From: Lactobacillus amylovorus DSM 20531
GTDB taxonomy: Bacteria > Bacillota > Bacilli > Lactobacillales > Lactobacillaceae
Length of the DNA: 64,000 nt
Direction: 5' to 3'
Assembly: GCF_002706375.1 (NCBI RefSeq)
Contig: NZ_CP017706.1
Coordinates: 1,612,001 to 1,676,000, forward strand
The translations under genes and the position numbers were made by a program. The notes beneath the pieces are model-generated. The model ran no database searches. It saw only the letters and a list, made by a program, of their open reading frames with translations, and had not been told where the DNA came from. Shown piece after piece: positions 23,999-32,257 of this stretch (position 1 is its first letter; each line of letters begins with the position of its first letter).

Positions 23999-24709
23999 TT
24001 AGTTACGGTCGTTGCCCATGCCAAAGATTTGAAGCAAGAACAAGAAGATGTTAATGAAGTCTAAGTAAAGTTGTAAAGCACCCAATACAGCAAGGCCGTT
24101 AGTAGGAACTTGGCTGCCGTAGTTGTTGTAGATGCTCTTCATCTTTTGTGCATCATAAGCGGTCAAGCCAGTGAAGATTATAACACCGATGATTGAGAAT
24201 ACGAATGAAGCAACTGAGTTGCGCAAGAAAATATTAACAATCATAGCTACAAGCAAACCAATCAAAGCAGCGCCCATGTAAGAACCTAAGTTGTTTAAAT
24301 CTCTCTTAGTAAATGTACCGAAGATGGCCATTGCACCAAAGACAGCAGCTGAAGAAAGGAATGCCGTACTGATTTGAGCGCCAGTGTAGAAACCAGCTAA
24401 AAGTGCAAATTCAAATCCGTAGATGACAGCCAGAATCATTAACATTACAAAGCCAGCAACTGGATTTCTTGTAGCTCTGAAGCTGATCCCCATTGATAAA
24501 CCAAGAGGTACGATCAGAATAATCCACATCAATGCAGTTGGCATTTGCATCACAGCTGCTCTGAAAACAGTCATGGTCAAAAATGCGGTGATAGCTGATA
24601 CAAGAACAGCTAAGCCCATGTAGCCATACATCTTGGAAAGAAAACCATTAACTTCTGAGACGTCGTGAACTTGGCGACGTTCAGGACTTGAAAAGTTCAT
24701 GTTGTCCAT
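23999..24709 (-). CDS. Bax inhibitor-1/YccA family membrane protein
   Basis: 236 aa with seven predicted membrane helices. The C-terminal region GLTAYDAQKMKSIYNN and LYLDFINIFLFLLQIFG are the typical BI-1 motifs, including the conserved aspartates of the di-aspartyl pH sensor. Bacterial homologues (YetJ of Bacillus) act as pH-sensitive calcium leak channels; that role is inferred here. Start taken at 24709; an in-frame ATG three codons later is possible. Single gene with its own terminator. Confidence 0.9.
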   Translation of the reverse strand: MDNMNFSSPERRQVHDVSEVNGFLSKMYGYMGLAVLVSAITAFLTMTVFRAAVMQMPTALMWIILIVPLGLSMGISFRATRNPVAGFVMLMILAVIYGFEFALLAGFYTGAQISTAFLSSAAVFGAMAIFGTFTKRDLNNLGSYMGAALIGLLVAMIVNIFLRNSVASFVFSIIGVIIFTGLTAYDAQKMKSIYNNYGSQVPTNGLAVLGALQLYLDFINIFLFLLQIFGMGNDRN

Positions 24710-24848
24710 ATATATGTCACTCTTTCTATTTAATTGTCTTATCTATTTTAACGTATTTGTTTAAAATTATAAATTTTTTTGATCTTTGGGCAAATACTTA
24801 ACACTTTCTTGAAGATCTTGCTATCCTTGAAATAAGGGAGTAATTTTT

Positions 24849-25196
24849 ATGGATAAGAAATATACTGATAGTGAAGTGCGCGGCGAGCGTAGCGACCATC
24901 CTGATAAGAGTTATGCGGCAGATGAAGTGAGAAAATTATTCTTTACAGAAAATGCTAAAAAGAAATATGACATTTTAACTGGTTCGCAAAAGACCTTTAT
25001 TGATAGGGAACTTGATGATTTAAGATTGAGTCGAAGCAGTTCGGTAAGCCGCAAAGATAATTCTGAATTGCAACAAGAAATTGTTTTTGAAGAGCAAAAT
25101 AATCAGGTGATTGTGACGGATATTTTGTATGATGATTATCGTAATTCAAAAGAATATAAAAAAGCGCAAGTTCGCATGTATGATATGAATAATTAA
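24849..25196 (+). CDS. Small unknown protein, 115 aa
   Basis: Not recognised. Hydrophilic, charged and rich in Lys, Asp, Glu and Arg. The N-terminal 25 residues look disordered, the middle (LTGSQKTFIDRELDDLRL) helical, and the end contains a possible beta hairpin (EIVFEEQNNQVIVTDILYDD). No signal peptide, cysteine cluster or known motif. Preceded by a good AAGGGAG ribosome site and followed by a hairpin, so it is likely expressed as a single gene. Confidence 0.65.
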   Translation: MDKKYTDSEVRGERSDHPDKSYAADEVRKLFFTENAKKKYDILTGSQKTFIDRELDDLRLSRSSSVSRKDNSELQQEIVFEEQNNQVIVTDILYDDYRNSKEYKKAQVRMYDMNN

Positions 25197-25197
25197 A

Positions 25198-25232
25198 AGG
25201 CCTGCAAAATTAATTGCAGACCCTTTTAATAT
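25198..25232. terminator. Hairpin between the small unknown gene and the antiporter
   Basis: Imperfect stem AAGGCCTGCA / TGCAGACCCTT around AAATTAAT, with T on the + side; converging genes on both sides. Confidence 0.55.
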
Positions 25233-25247
25233 CTAGTTATATCCAAA

Positions 25248-26624
25248 TTATTTGTCTTTCTTAGCCCGTTTTAAGCCGATGCCTGTTACACCACTAAAGA
25301 TTGAGAAGACAGGTGATAACAAGCTGAAGAAGACGAATGGCAAGAATTGAAGCACAGGTACACCCAATGCAGATGCAGCGAATGAACCGGCAACGCCCCA
25401 AGGAATCAAGTAGTTGATAACACTACCACCATCTTCAAGTACACGACTAAGTGCTAATGGTGAAAGACCGATTTTATCAAAGGCTGGCTTGAATGCACGA
25501 CCAGGCAAAATTACTGATAAGTATTGTTCACCAACGAAGAGGTTGATACAAATACCTGAAAGAATAGTTACGGTGATTAAACGACCAGGTTTGTTCAGAT
25601 GCTTAACGAGTGGTTCCATCGCACTTTGCACGATGTTGAACTTCATGAGCATCCCACCAAGTGACAAAGTTGAAATGATGAGCGCTACAGTAGCCATCAT
25701 GCTGGAAATACCACCACGGGTAAGCAATGCGTTAACTGAAGCATCGCTAGTTTTGGCAACGAAACCGTTCATGATCAAGTTGTTCAATGATTGAGCAGAT
25801 TCATGAGGACTTTGGATAAAGATCATGACCACAGTAATTGCAATGTTCATGAACAAGGTAGGAATTGCAGGGATCTTACGCCAAGCACAGATCAACATAA
25901 GAACGATTGGCAAAAGTGCCCACCATGAAATGGTGAAGTTGTTTTGTAAAACTTGTGAGGTACGTTCAATCTTGGTTGGGTCCATATGGCCGCTGTTACC
26001 CAAGATCCAGAACAGAATAAGTGATACGACGAATGAAGGAATAGTGGACCACATCATGTTCTTGATGTGTGAGAAAAGTTCACTTTCGGCAACGGCTGAT
26101 GACAAGTTGGTTGAGTCTGACAAAGGAGACATTTTATCGCCGAATACCGCACCGGAGATGATCGCACCGGCAACTAAGGCAGGGTTGGCACCCATACTTG
26201 AACCGATACCAAACAAGGCAATCCCGACAGTTGAGATGGTGGTAAAACCACTACCGATGGCGACACCAACGATTGAACAAACGATGAAGACCGATGGTAC
26301 GAAGAAACTACCACTGATCATGTTAAAACCAAGAACCATGATGGAAGGGATGATTCCGGCTTTGATCCAAACACCAATTAAGGCACCGATCAACATGAAG
26401 ATGAAGATAGGAATGATCGCAACGCCGATACCTTCTTTAATCCCGTTTTGAACGTCTTGCCAACTAAAGCCGCGCAATCTTGCCCCAAAGGTAAGAAGTA
26501 GTACAGTGAACAAAACTGGCACTTCTGGGGACAAACCGAATTTAATTACGGAAACGCCCAAGATAGCTAGTAGAACTATCAGAATGATAATTGATTCTGC
26601 AAAAGATACCTTCTTTTTTTCCAT
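25248..26624 (-). CDS. NhaC-family antiporter, putative tyrosine-linked transporter
   Basis: 458 aa, about 11-12 membrane segments. NhaC features include VAIIPIFIFMLIGALIGVWI, GDKMSPLSDSTNLSSAVAE near residue 170 and GEQYLSVILPGRAFKP near 373. The family exchanges H+ for Na+, malate/lactate or other organic ions. It is preceded by a T-box leader whose specifier reads UAC (tyrosine), an arrangement also known for YheL-type NhaC proteins, which led others to propose tyrosine or tyrosine-product transport. That substrate assignment is inference. Single gene with promoter and leader. Confidence 0.88.
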   Translation of the reverse strand: MEKKKVSFAESIIILIVLLAILGVSVIKFGLSPEVPVLFTVLLLTFGARLRGFSWQDVQNGIKEGIGVAIIPIFIFMLIGALIGVWIKAGIIPSIMVLGFNMISGSFFVPSVFIVCSIVGVAIGSGFTTISTVGIALFGIGSSMGANPALVAGAIISGAVFGDKMSPLSDSTNLSSAVAESELFSHIKNMMWSTIPSFVVSLILFWILGNSGHMDPTKIERTSQVLQNNFTISWWALLPIVLMLICAWRKIPAIPTLFMNIAITVVMIFIQSPHESAQSLNNLIMNGFVAKTSDASVNALLTRGGISSMMATVALIISTLSLGGMLMKFNIVQSAMEPLVKHLNKPGRLITVTILSGICINLFVGEQYLSVILPGRAFKPAFDKIGLSPLALSRVLEDGGSVINYLIPWGVAGSFAASALGVPVLQFLPFVFFSLLSPVFSIFSGVTGIGLKRAKKDK

Positions 26625-26642
26625 ATTTCTATTCCTCCAAAT

Positions 26643-26672
26643 AAAAAAGCCCCGCTGACCTAAGTCAACGGG
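26643..26672 (-). terminator. T-box leader terminator
   Basis: On the minus strand CCCGTTGAC and GTCAGCGGG pair around TTAG, followed by GC and six T. Part of its 5' side overlaps the region that would pair with the T-box antiterminator. Confidence 0.88.
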
Positions 26673-26866
26673 ACGACGATAGCCGTGGTACCACCCACTC
26701 TTTCAAGTCTAAGTACTTGAATCTCTATCAGATGGTAACGGTTCTGAATATTTCCGAGCAATAAAAATTACGATGTAATTCGTCTAGCTTCGCCTGTCTG
26801 GTTCGCACCTACCACCAGTTCTCTGAACGCTGAGCGAAGCAGCTACTGTTTTCGTTAATTATTGAA
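26644..26866 (-). ncRNA. T-box riboswitch (specifier UAC, tyrosine)
   Basis: On the minus strand the leader has Stem I, including the apical segment AGAGAACTGGTGG and GCGAACCAG, then the T-box sequence GGGTGGTACCACGG (26683-26696), then a terminator. The base of Stem I pairs 26852-26860 with 26766-26773; the triplet just before its 3' strand is TAC followed by A (26775-26777), the expected specifier position. Uncharged tRNA-Tyr should stabilise the antiterminator and switch on the NhaC gene. The specifier was placed by hand folding, so it is less certain than the class. Confidence 0.9.
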
Positions 26867-26870
26867 AACT

Positions 26871-26899
26871 ATGATAGCAATATTAAAAATGTATGTCAA
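26871..26899 (-). promoter_or_regulatory. Promoter of the T-box-controlled antiporter gene
   Basis: On the minus strand: perfect -35 TTGACA (26894-26899), 17-base spacer, -10 TATCAT (26871-26876), placing the start at the foot of Stem I. Confidence 0.82.
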
Positions 26900-26992
26900 T
26901 ACTTTTCATGAAAAATAATTTTCAAGACACAAAACTAGTCAAGTATTATAATGATTACAGTATTGATTTATTAAAAAGGTTGAAGATAATAC

Positions 26993-28345
26993 ATGAAGAA
27001 AAACCAAATTGTTGACTTAGAGATTACCGACCTCTCATACGAAGCAATGGGGGTTGCTCACTATGAAGGTTTGACAGTCTTCGTTACTAACGCTCTTCCA
27101 GGTGAAATCGTTAGTGCAAAAATTTTAAAGGTCAAAAAGAACTTTGCTTTTGCCAAAATCGAAAAAATTAAGAAAGAGAGCCCAGATCGAGTAAAGATCA
27201 AGCTTAACCAATGGGTGCAAACTGGCTTGGCATCTTTGGCACATATCAAATATGACAAGCAACTTGAATTTAAGCGTAATCAAGTAGTTAACTTGCTTAA
27301 AAAGGCGCACTTAGATGACATTGAAGTAGGGCAAACTTTGCCAAGTCCTGAACAAACAGGCTACCGTAACAAGGCACAAGTGCCAGTGCGTGAAATCAAT
27401 GGTCAGCTCGAGATCGGCTTTTTCAGACGTCATTCACACGACTTAGTGCCACTGACTAATTTCTTTACTACTGATCCTGAAATCGACCGTGTGCTTGTTA
27501 CTGTACGTGATATTTTACGTAAATATAGAGTGCCTGCTTATGATGAAATCAATCATAAAGGTGAAGTACGCTATCTTGATGTGCGTAGAAGTAAGGCAAC
27601 TGGCGAGATCATGGTCATTTTGGTCTGCTTGCACAATGACTTCCCACAACTTTTGGGCGTTGCTGCTGAAGTGAGCCAAATTCCTGGTGTTACTGGCTTG
27701 ATTTTGAACCACAACCCTAAGAAGACCAACGTAATTTTGGGTAAGAAGGACTACTTGGTCTTTGGTAACGATCAAATTACTGATCAAATTGGTGATTTGA
27801 AATTCAGAATTTCACCACAAAGTTTCTTCCAAATCAATTCATTGCAAACACCACGCTTGTACGATTTGGCTATTAAGAAGGCTGATTTGAAGCCAAGCGA
27901 CGTTGTGATTGATGCTTATTCAGGTATTGGGACAATCGGCTTGAGTGTGGCTAAGCACGTGAAGGCGGTCCGAGGAATCGAAGTTGTACGGGATGCCATT
28001 AAAGATGCCAAGGATAATGCTAAGTTGAACGACATCGATAACGCTAAGTATTACTTGGGTAAGGCCGAAGAAATTATGCCACGTTGGGCTAAGCAAGGTC
28101 TTAAGACCGATGTTGTTTTCGTTGACCCACCTAGAAAAGGTTTAACGCCTGAATTTATTGATGCGACTGCGAAGACTGGTCCTGAAAAGGTTATTTATAT
28201 TTCATGTAACCCTGCAACCATGGTCCGTGATTTGCAATTGTTCCAAGAAAAAAGTTATGAATTTAATCGAATTGATCCTGTTGATATGTTTCCACAGACT
28301 CCACATGTTGAAGCTGTAACGGTCCTCGAACGTACAGAAAAATAG
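26993..28345 (+). CDS. rlmD: 23S rRNA (uracil-5-)-methyltransferase, RlmD/RlmCD type
   Basis: 450 aa. An N-terminal TRAM domain (QIVDLEITDLSYEAMGVAHY) is followed by a linker and a class I methyltransferase: DAYSGIGTIGLSVA near residue 300 binds SAM, FVDPPRKGL near 374 and the nucleophilic cysteine in YISCNPATMVRDL near 402. The final residues HVEAVTVLERTEK are typical. The 4Fe-4S cysteines of E. coli RlmD are not obvious, as usual in Gram-positive RlmCD-like enzymes. The last 45 bases are partly repeated 3.9 kb downstream, which suggests that an element integrated here. Confidence 0.93.
   Translation: MKKNQIVDLEITDLSYEAMGVAHYEGLTVFVTNALPGEIVSAKILKVKKNFAFAKIEKIKKESPDRVKIKLNQWVQTGLASLAHIKYDKQLEFKRNQVVNLLKKAHLDDIEVGQTLPSPEQTGYRNKAQVPVREINGQLEIGFFRRHSHDLVPLTNFFTTDPEIDRVLVTVRDILRKYRVPAYDEINHKGEVRYLDVRRSKATGEIMVILVCLHNDFPQLLGVAAEVSQIPGVTGLILNHNPKKTNVILGKKDYLVFGNDQITDQIGDLKFRISPQSFFQINSLQTPRLYDLAIKKADLKPSDVVIDAYSGIGTIGLSVAKHVKAVRGIEVVRDAIKDAKDNAKLNDIDNAKYYLGKAEEIMPRWAKQGLKTDVVFVDPPRKGLTPEFIDATAKTGPEKVIYISCNPATMVRDLQLFQEKSYEFNRIDPVDMFPQTPHVEAVTVLERTEK
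28304..28320 (+). repeat. 17-bp direct repeat, copy 1 (rlmD 3' end)
   Basis: CATGTTGAAGCTGTAAC inside the rlmD C-terminus. An identical copy lies at 32219-32235, followed there by codons that restore a HVEAVTVL-TKK-stop end. The spacing and gene-end location resemble attachment sites of an element integrated at a gene 3' end. Confidence 0.8.
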
Positions 28346-28383
28346 CGTATGAATGCCGGGGTGGTGGCATTCCTGATAGATTG

Positions 28384-28431
28384 AAAGTGTACTAATTCCC
28401 GTTTTATTGATTGGAATTAGTACACTTTTTG
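28384..28431 (+). terminator. Terminator after rlmD
   Basis: A 16-bp perfect stem, AAAGTGTACTAATTCC with GGAATTAGTACACTTT, then T residues. Confidence 0.88.
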
Positions 28432-28690
28432 CTTTTAAGCTAGAGGGTCGAGTGGACAACGTGCTGGATTTTTAGGTTGTGTAGATAAGTGTCCGTTTTG
28501 GGGAGTTGAGTTGGTTAAGTTGATGAGAGAAGCAGTAATGGTTGACATGACGATAAGATAATGGATGTTAATTATTAAAGATATTTATAAGGCAGATTGT
28601 AAAATTTAAGTTGAACATTTAAGTGGACAGAAAAACCCATCAAGGTCTTTAATGGTGTTACCGCACAATCCATTAGAAAGAAGGACCTTG
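28432..28690. other. Non-coding stretch between rlmD and the transposase remnant
   Basis: No credible gene. AT-rich sequence without ribosome sites or long frames; its last part (from about 28610) is the untranslated left end of an IS30-like element, with the inverted segments ATCAAGGTCTTTAATGG and AAGGACCTTGAT around the start. The remainder looks like decayed mobile DNA. Confidence 0.5.
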
Positions 28691-29763
28691 ATGAGCACAA
28701 CTATTTTATCATTCCAGAACCGTGTTGTCATTGAAACGCTTCATAATGAAGGACGTTCCTTGCGATACATCGCTAACTACTTAGGCTTTAGTAAGGACCA
28801 CCATCTTTAACGAACTTCACCGGCTAAATAGTGAATACCAGGCTGAGCTAGCGCAAACTGACTTTGAACGAAAGGTTAGTCAATGGGGGCGGAAGTCTTC
28901 GCTCACTAAAAACCTTAAACACTTGGTCGAGAAAAAGATTCAAGTCCAGAAGTGGTCCCCTGATATTATTCTGTCACGACGTAATCGCTACTTGCGTAAT
29001 TACTTTCTGCGCTACGACCGCGCGGCTCGTCTGGCAGTGCGCACGGTTACGGTTGACCTGTATACGCCTTATCATCATCTTATTCATGAACTATTTCCCC
29101 ATGCCATAATTATTGCCGACCACTTTCATGTGGTCGCTCAAGCTTACCGGGCTTTGAATAAAATTCGGGTTAAAGCTATGAACCAAGCTGGCAATGGGAG
29201 CCATCAATGGCGGGCACTCAAGCATTTCTGGAAATTAATCCTAACCCCAGCGGGGTTACTCAAATATGATAACTATTGGTCACGTCGTAATTTTGGCTAT
29301 ACTCAGTTGACCGACGTTGAAGTTATTCAACGCTTACTGGCTTTCAATGATGATCTTAAACAAGCTTATCGTTATTATCAGGACCTTATTCTCGCGATCA
29401 ATCATCGTAGTAAGGATGAATTCAATCATTTACTCGCGATTAAATGGACCCAGCTTCCCCAATCACTTCAAAAAGTTCAACGGACTCTCCGGAGGCATCG
29501 TAAAGAGATTATCACCAGCTTTAAATATGGTGACTACACGAATGGTCCAGTCGAAGGAACTAACAATAAGATCAAAGTTATTAAACGAACTGCTTATGGC
29601 TTTCGTAACTTCTTTAATTTTCGGGCTCGAATCCTGCTTGCCCTTCCTAACTCATACTTTGCCATCAACTGGAAGAATAAAAGAACAGCTCATGTCCAAT
29701 CTCAGACACGAGCTGTTTGAAAACTTATTCAAATTTTTCTATCAGTACTTCTTGACGAAGAGC
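28610..29763 (+). mobile_element. Fused IS30/ISL3 insertion-sequence remnant
   Basis: The left end is IS30-like; the right end terminates in GACGAAGAGCC (29753-29763), which read on the other strand is GGCTCTTCGTC, the ISL3-type terminal inverted repeat. No matching ISL3 left repeat occurs upstream. The left limit is approximate. Confidence 0.7.
28691..29720 (+). pseudogene. Chimeric transposase remnant: IS30 N-terminus joined to ISL3 C-terminus
   Basis: From ATG 28691 the frame encodes an IS30-type helix-turn-helix start (LSFQNRVVIETLHNEGRS, RYIANYLGFSK), broken by an extra base near 28795 in AAGGACC; removing one G restores KTTIFNELHRL and on to KWSPDII, the usual IS30 segment. Right after this the frame becomes ISL3: RRNRYLRNYFLRYDRAAR, ADHFHVVAQAYRALN, NGPVEGTNNKIKVIKRTAYG and a normal ISL3 end. 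The ISL3 N-terminal half and the IS30 catalytic half are both absent. It cannot code for an active enzyme of either family. Confidence 0.85.
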
Positions 29764-29764
29764 C

Positions 29765-29803
29765 ATAAAAAAGAACTGCTCCATCAAAAGCAGTTCTTCA
29801 TAA
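29765..29803 (-). terminator. Terminator of the cold-shock gene
   Basis: On the minus strand GAAGAACTGCT and AGCAGTTCTTTTTT form a hairpin with a T run, directly after the csp stop. Confidence 0.85.
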
Positions 29804-29814
29804 TATTAGACAAA

Positions 29815-30015
29815 TTATTGTGGAACAACATTAGTCGCTTGAGGTCCTCGCTTGCCTTGTTCAACATCGTACCTAACTTTTTGCCCTTCCTCAAGACTCT
29901 TAAAACCGTCAGTTTTAATTGATGAAAAGTGTACGAATGCATCTTTACCATCTGAACCAGTGATAAACCCAAAGCCCTTATCAGCATTAAACCATTTTAC
30001 AGTACCAGTTTGCAT
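29815..30015 (-). CDS. csp: Cold-shock protein (CspA family)
   Basis: 66 aa, a single cold-shock domain. RNP1 KGFGFIT (about residues 13-19) and RNP2 VFVHF-type AFVHFSS (about 26-32) are present, the nucleic-acid contacts of this OB fold. Acts as an RNA chaperone. The start has a strong AGGAGG, and transcription from a promoter at 30096-30124 gives a leader of about 75 bases, as is usual for cold-regulated csp mRNAs. It is intact although surrounded by decayed mobile DNA, so it was either carried in or is the original resident. Confidence 0.95.
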   Translation of the reverse strand: MQTGTVKWFNADKGFGFITGSDGKDAFVHFSSIKTDGFKSLEEGQKVRYDVEQGKRGPQATNVVPQ

Positions 30016-30095
30016 ATATATATATCCTCCTAGAAATCAAACCAAAGTAACCAAATTAAATTAACATCTAAGAAAATAATAGATAGCAAAGATGA

Positions 30096-30124
30096 ATGAT
30101 ACTTATAACTTCCGTATATGTCAA
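30096..30124 (-). promoter_or_regulatory. Promoter of the cold-shock gene
   Basis: On the minus strand: -35 TTGACA (30119-30124), exactly 17 bases, -10 TATCAT (30096-30101). Confidence 0.8.
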
Positions 30125-30196
30125 TTTAATTAACTATAACACTTTAATTCGCTGTATGCAACCCTAAATAATTCAAGCGCACAGTTTTTCATATGA

Positions 30197-30673
30197 CTAT
30201 ATGATGTCCAATCGGAGTTGCTCAGTGTGATAAATAATTGGGTAAGTTCCTCAAAAGAGTTACAGTTACTGGTGGATGACTATTTGTTAACGGTTAACTA
30301 CAGGTCGGTAATTGAAAATGATCTTGTCAATTATACACAAGGCATTGAATCGTATTTTAGGAATGAACGTCTTACTTTGAGGGATAAAATAAACAAATTT
30401 ATTGAGGAATTGCCTGAATCCTATAGAGAACTATTATCTGAACACGTTGGAAATACAGATGATTGGATTGGAAAGCTTGTAAGCACAAGGGTATTCCTAA
30501 CACACGGAGATAGAGAAAATATGGCGGTATCTAATCCTTATAAGTTAGTGCAGATGACAAAAATATTCGGCTTTATGGTTATAATCTTTATTTTACAAAA
30601 ATTAGGGATAACCATTGATAAACCAAAGATACTTAATAAATTTAAGAATGTTTTAACTACTCATTACTATTAA
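30197..30673 (+). pseudogene. HEPN/ApeA-like defence protein, C-terminal remnant
   Basis: The open frame begins after a TGA at 30194 with no good start codon (the TTG at 30218 lacks a ribosome site). The roughly 158-residue product has LVNYTQGIESYFRNERL followed by LVSTRVFLTHGDRENM, matching the pattern of the Apea-type HEPN domain (helix with QxxE and aromatic-Arg, then the R-x4-H motif). ApeA is an anti-phage abortive-infection protein and HEPN R-x4-6-H motifs are RNase sites. The N-terminal half is missing, and the residue after the Arg is V where N is usual. Assigned from pattern only. Confidence 0.55.
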
Positions 30674-30715
30674 GTAACACGAACTTACTGTAAATTAGGT
30701 TTAATAAAGATCAGA

Positions 30716-31270
30716 ATGTTTAAAATAGCACCCAGCCAAAATAGCATTGATAAGCTGGTCAGTCAAGGCAAAAAGGTCGTGGTGTGGGGGATGTTTGTCG
30801 GTACTATGCAAAAGATTACCGATACTCTTAATGGCATGGGCATTAAAACTACCTTGGTTTATGGAACGACACCAAAACAGGATCGAGAAGGAATGATTAA
30901 TAATTTCCGGACCGATGATGCACAAGTACTGGTATCGAATCCTAACACTTTAGGGGAATCCATTTCGTTGCATCAAACTGTACACGACGCGGTTTACTTC
31001 GAATACAACTTTAATTTGACCTTCATGTTGCAGTCCCGAGATCGGATTAACCGTCTGGGACTACCAGCAAATCAATACACAAGGTACTACTATTTGATGA
31101 CCAAGGGCGATGTTTCACATATGGGCTTTATCGACAGGATAGTTTACAAGAAACTAAAAGATAAAGAAAAAGTGATGCTGGATGCAATCGATGGTCAGCT
31201 GCTTGTTCCTGAATATACTGACGATTACTTGCAGGAAGTTAAGGACATTGTGATGGGGAGGTATAAGTGA
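30716..31270 (+). pseudogene. SNF2/DEAD-type helicase, C-terminal domain only
   Basis: 184 aa. Contains helicase C-terminal motifs: KKVVVWGMFVGTMQKITDTL (motif IV region), TLVYGTTPKQDREGMINNF, VLVSNPNTLGESISLHQT (motif V) and QSRDRINRLG (motif VI), the last typical of SNF2-family translocases. The Walker A and DEAH motifs of the first RecA lobe are absent, so the gene has lost its N-terminal half. Start is uncertain. Helicases of this kind occur in phage-defence and restriction loci, which fits the HEPN remnant just upstream, but the parent system cannot be named. Confidence 0.7.
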
Positions 31271-31289
31271 AGGAAACTATACAACTAAA

Positions 31290-31692
31290 TAAAAGATATA
31301 ACACTCAACGAACTCCAAGATAGAGTGAAATATATTTTAAGCTTTAAAAATAAGTTATAAATATTAGAGGAAAATGATATACAGCAAGGGGTTACTGTAG
31401 CTAGGGCATTACAAAGTTTTATTAATGCTGAGGATAAAGAAGTAACCAAAACAAGGTACGACCGTTTGATGAAGAGTAACAATTATTTATCAAATTACAA
31501 GGGCTTTATTCTGGAGTTCCGACGATTTAACGGTCAAATTACAAGGGCTTTATTCTGGAGTTCCGACGATTTAACGGTCAAATTACTAAAGGAAACCTGC
31601 ATAGTTTTATTTTTGAAATAACATCAGCTCATGAGTCAACAGTACTTAATGCATTATTTCCAAATGGGAATGTGCAGTTTAAGGATCTGTAA
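31290..31692 (+). pseudogene. Degenerate unknown gene with a 44-bp tandem duplication
   Basis: Reading across one TAA near 31358 and removing one copy of a 44-bp duplication gives a continuous frame: TLNELQDRVKYILSFKNKL, ILEENDIQQGVTVARALQSF, then NYKGFILEFRRFNGQITKG and a normal stop at 31690. Function not recognised. It follows the helicase remnant closely and was probably its operon partner. The stop and the frame-changing duplication show that it is dead. Confidence 0.6.
31490..31577 (+). repeat. Perfect 44-bp tandem duplication
   Basis: The unit beginning TCAAATTACAAGGGCTTTAT occurs at 31490-31533 and again at 31534-31577 without mismatch, and its first eight bases appear a third time at 31578. 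Because 44 is not a multiple of three, it shifts the frame of the surrounding gene. Confidence 0.92.
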
Positions 31693-32218
31693 TTTGCCAC
31701 TAGTAATCACTGATGGTAAAATATGAATGTAGACAAAAAAGCGAGCCGCTTTAAAGGCAGTGGTTTAGTTACTTTTTATTTAATAAAAGATTGTCCGCAA
31801 CTGGCCAAAGTTATGTGACGCTCTTTTATTATGCACAGAATGTGAAAATAAAGGTTAGTAATGCTTGGTAGACGCTCACGGGCCGTAATCCTTTCTGAAG
31901 CATAGCTCATTGGAATCACCTCATCTCGAGGGAACAGACACCGCCCATAAAACTTCTCGCAAAGGTGATTATGTCATAATTGGATGATGGCTTTGATATT
32001 TATAGTTCAGGTTTCCGCAAACGTTTGTCTACTAACCATTGTGGATCTTCTGTTACCACAGATGGCTATATAATTTTGATCAGCTAATCATCTACATAAT
32101 CTAGATCTATTAGCATTTTTGAGTCGTGTAGATATATGTGCTACTATTTCGTAGACATTCCCTATTGCGACAGGGCGCAATTTGTACCTAATGTGCAATT
32201 GCCAGACACCGGTCACTG
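31693..32218. other. Decayed non-coding stretch
   Basis: No frame longer than a few dozen codons with a usable start on either strand, and no tRNA or known RNA motif recognised. Base composition is more even than that of the flanking genes. Probably the decayed end of an integrated element. Confidence 0.5.
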
Positions 32219-32235
32219 CATGTTGAAGCTGTAAC
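32219..32235 (+). repeat. 17-bp direct repeat, copy 2 (duplicate rlmD 3' end)
   Basis: CATGTTGAAGCTGTAAC, identical to 28304-28320. It continues TGTTCTTACAAAGAAGTAG, encoding VLTKK-stop, an alternative RlmD C-terminus. CAGACACC (32203-32210) just before resembles the rlmD CAGACTCC. It lies directly upstream of the next intact gene, as expected for the original gene end. Confidence 0.75.
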
Positions 32236-32257
32236 TGTTCTTACAAAGAAGTAGAAA

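Noticed and set aside
28864..29109. Open frame of 81 codons overlapping the IS30/ISL3 transposase remnant
   Set aside because: Shifted frame of the transposase; no motif and no ribosome site.
31285..31482. Reverse-strand 65-codon frame in the island
   Set aside because: Antisense to the broken gene that can be rebuilt on the + strand; no ribosome site.
31693..32218. Possible integrase remnant
   Set aside because: No tyrosine- or serine-recombinase motif could be recognised on either strand.
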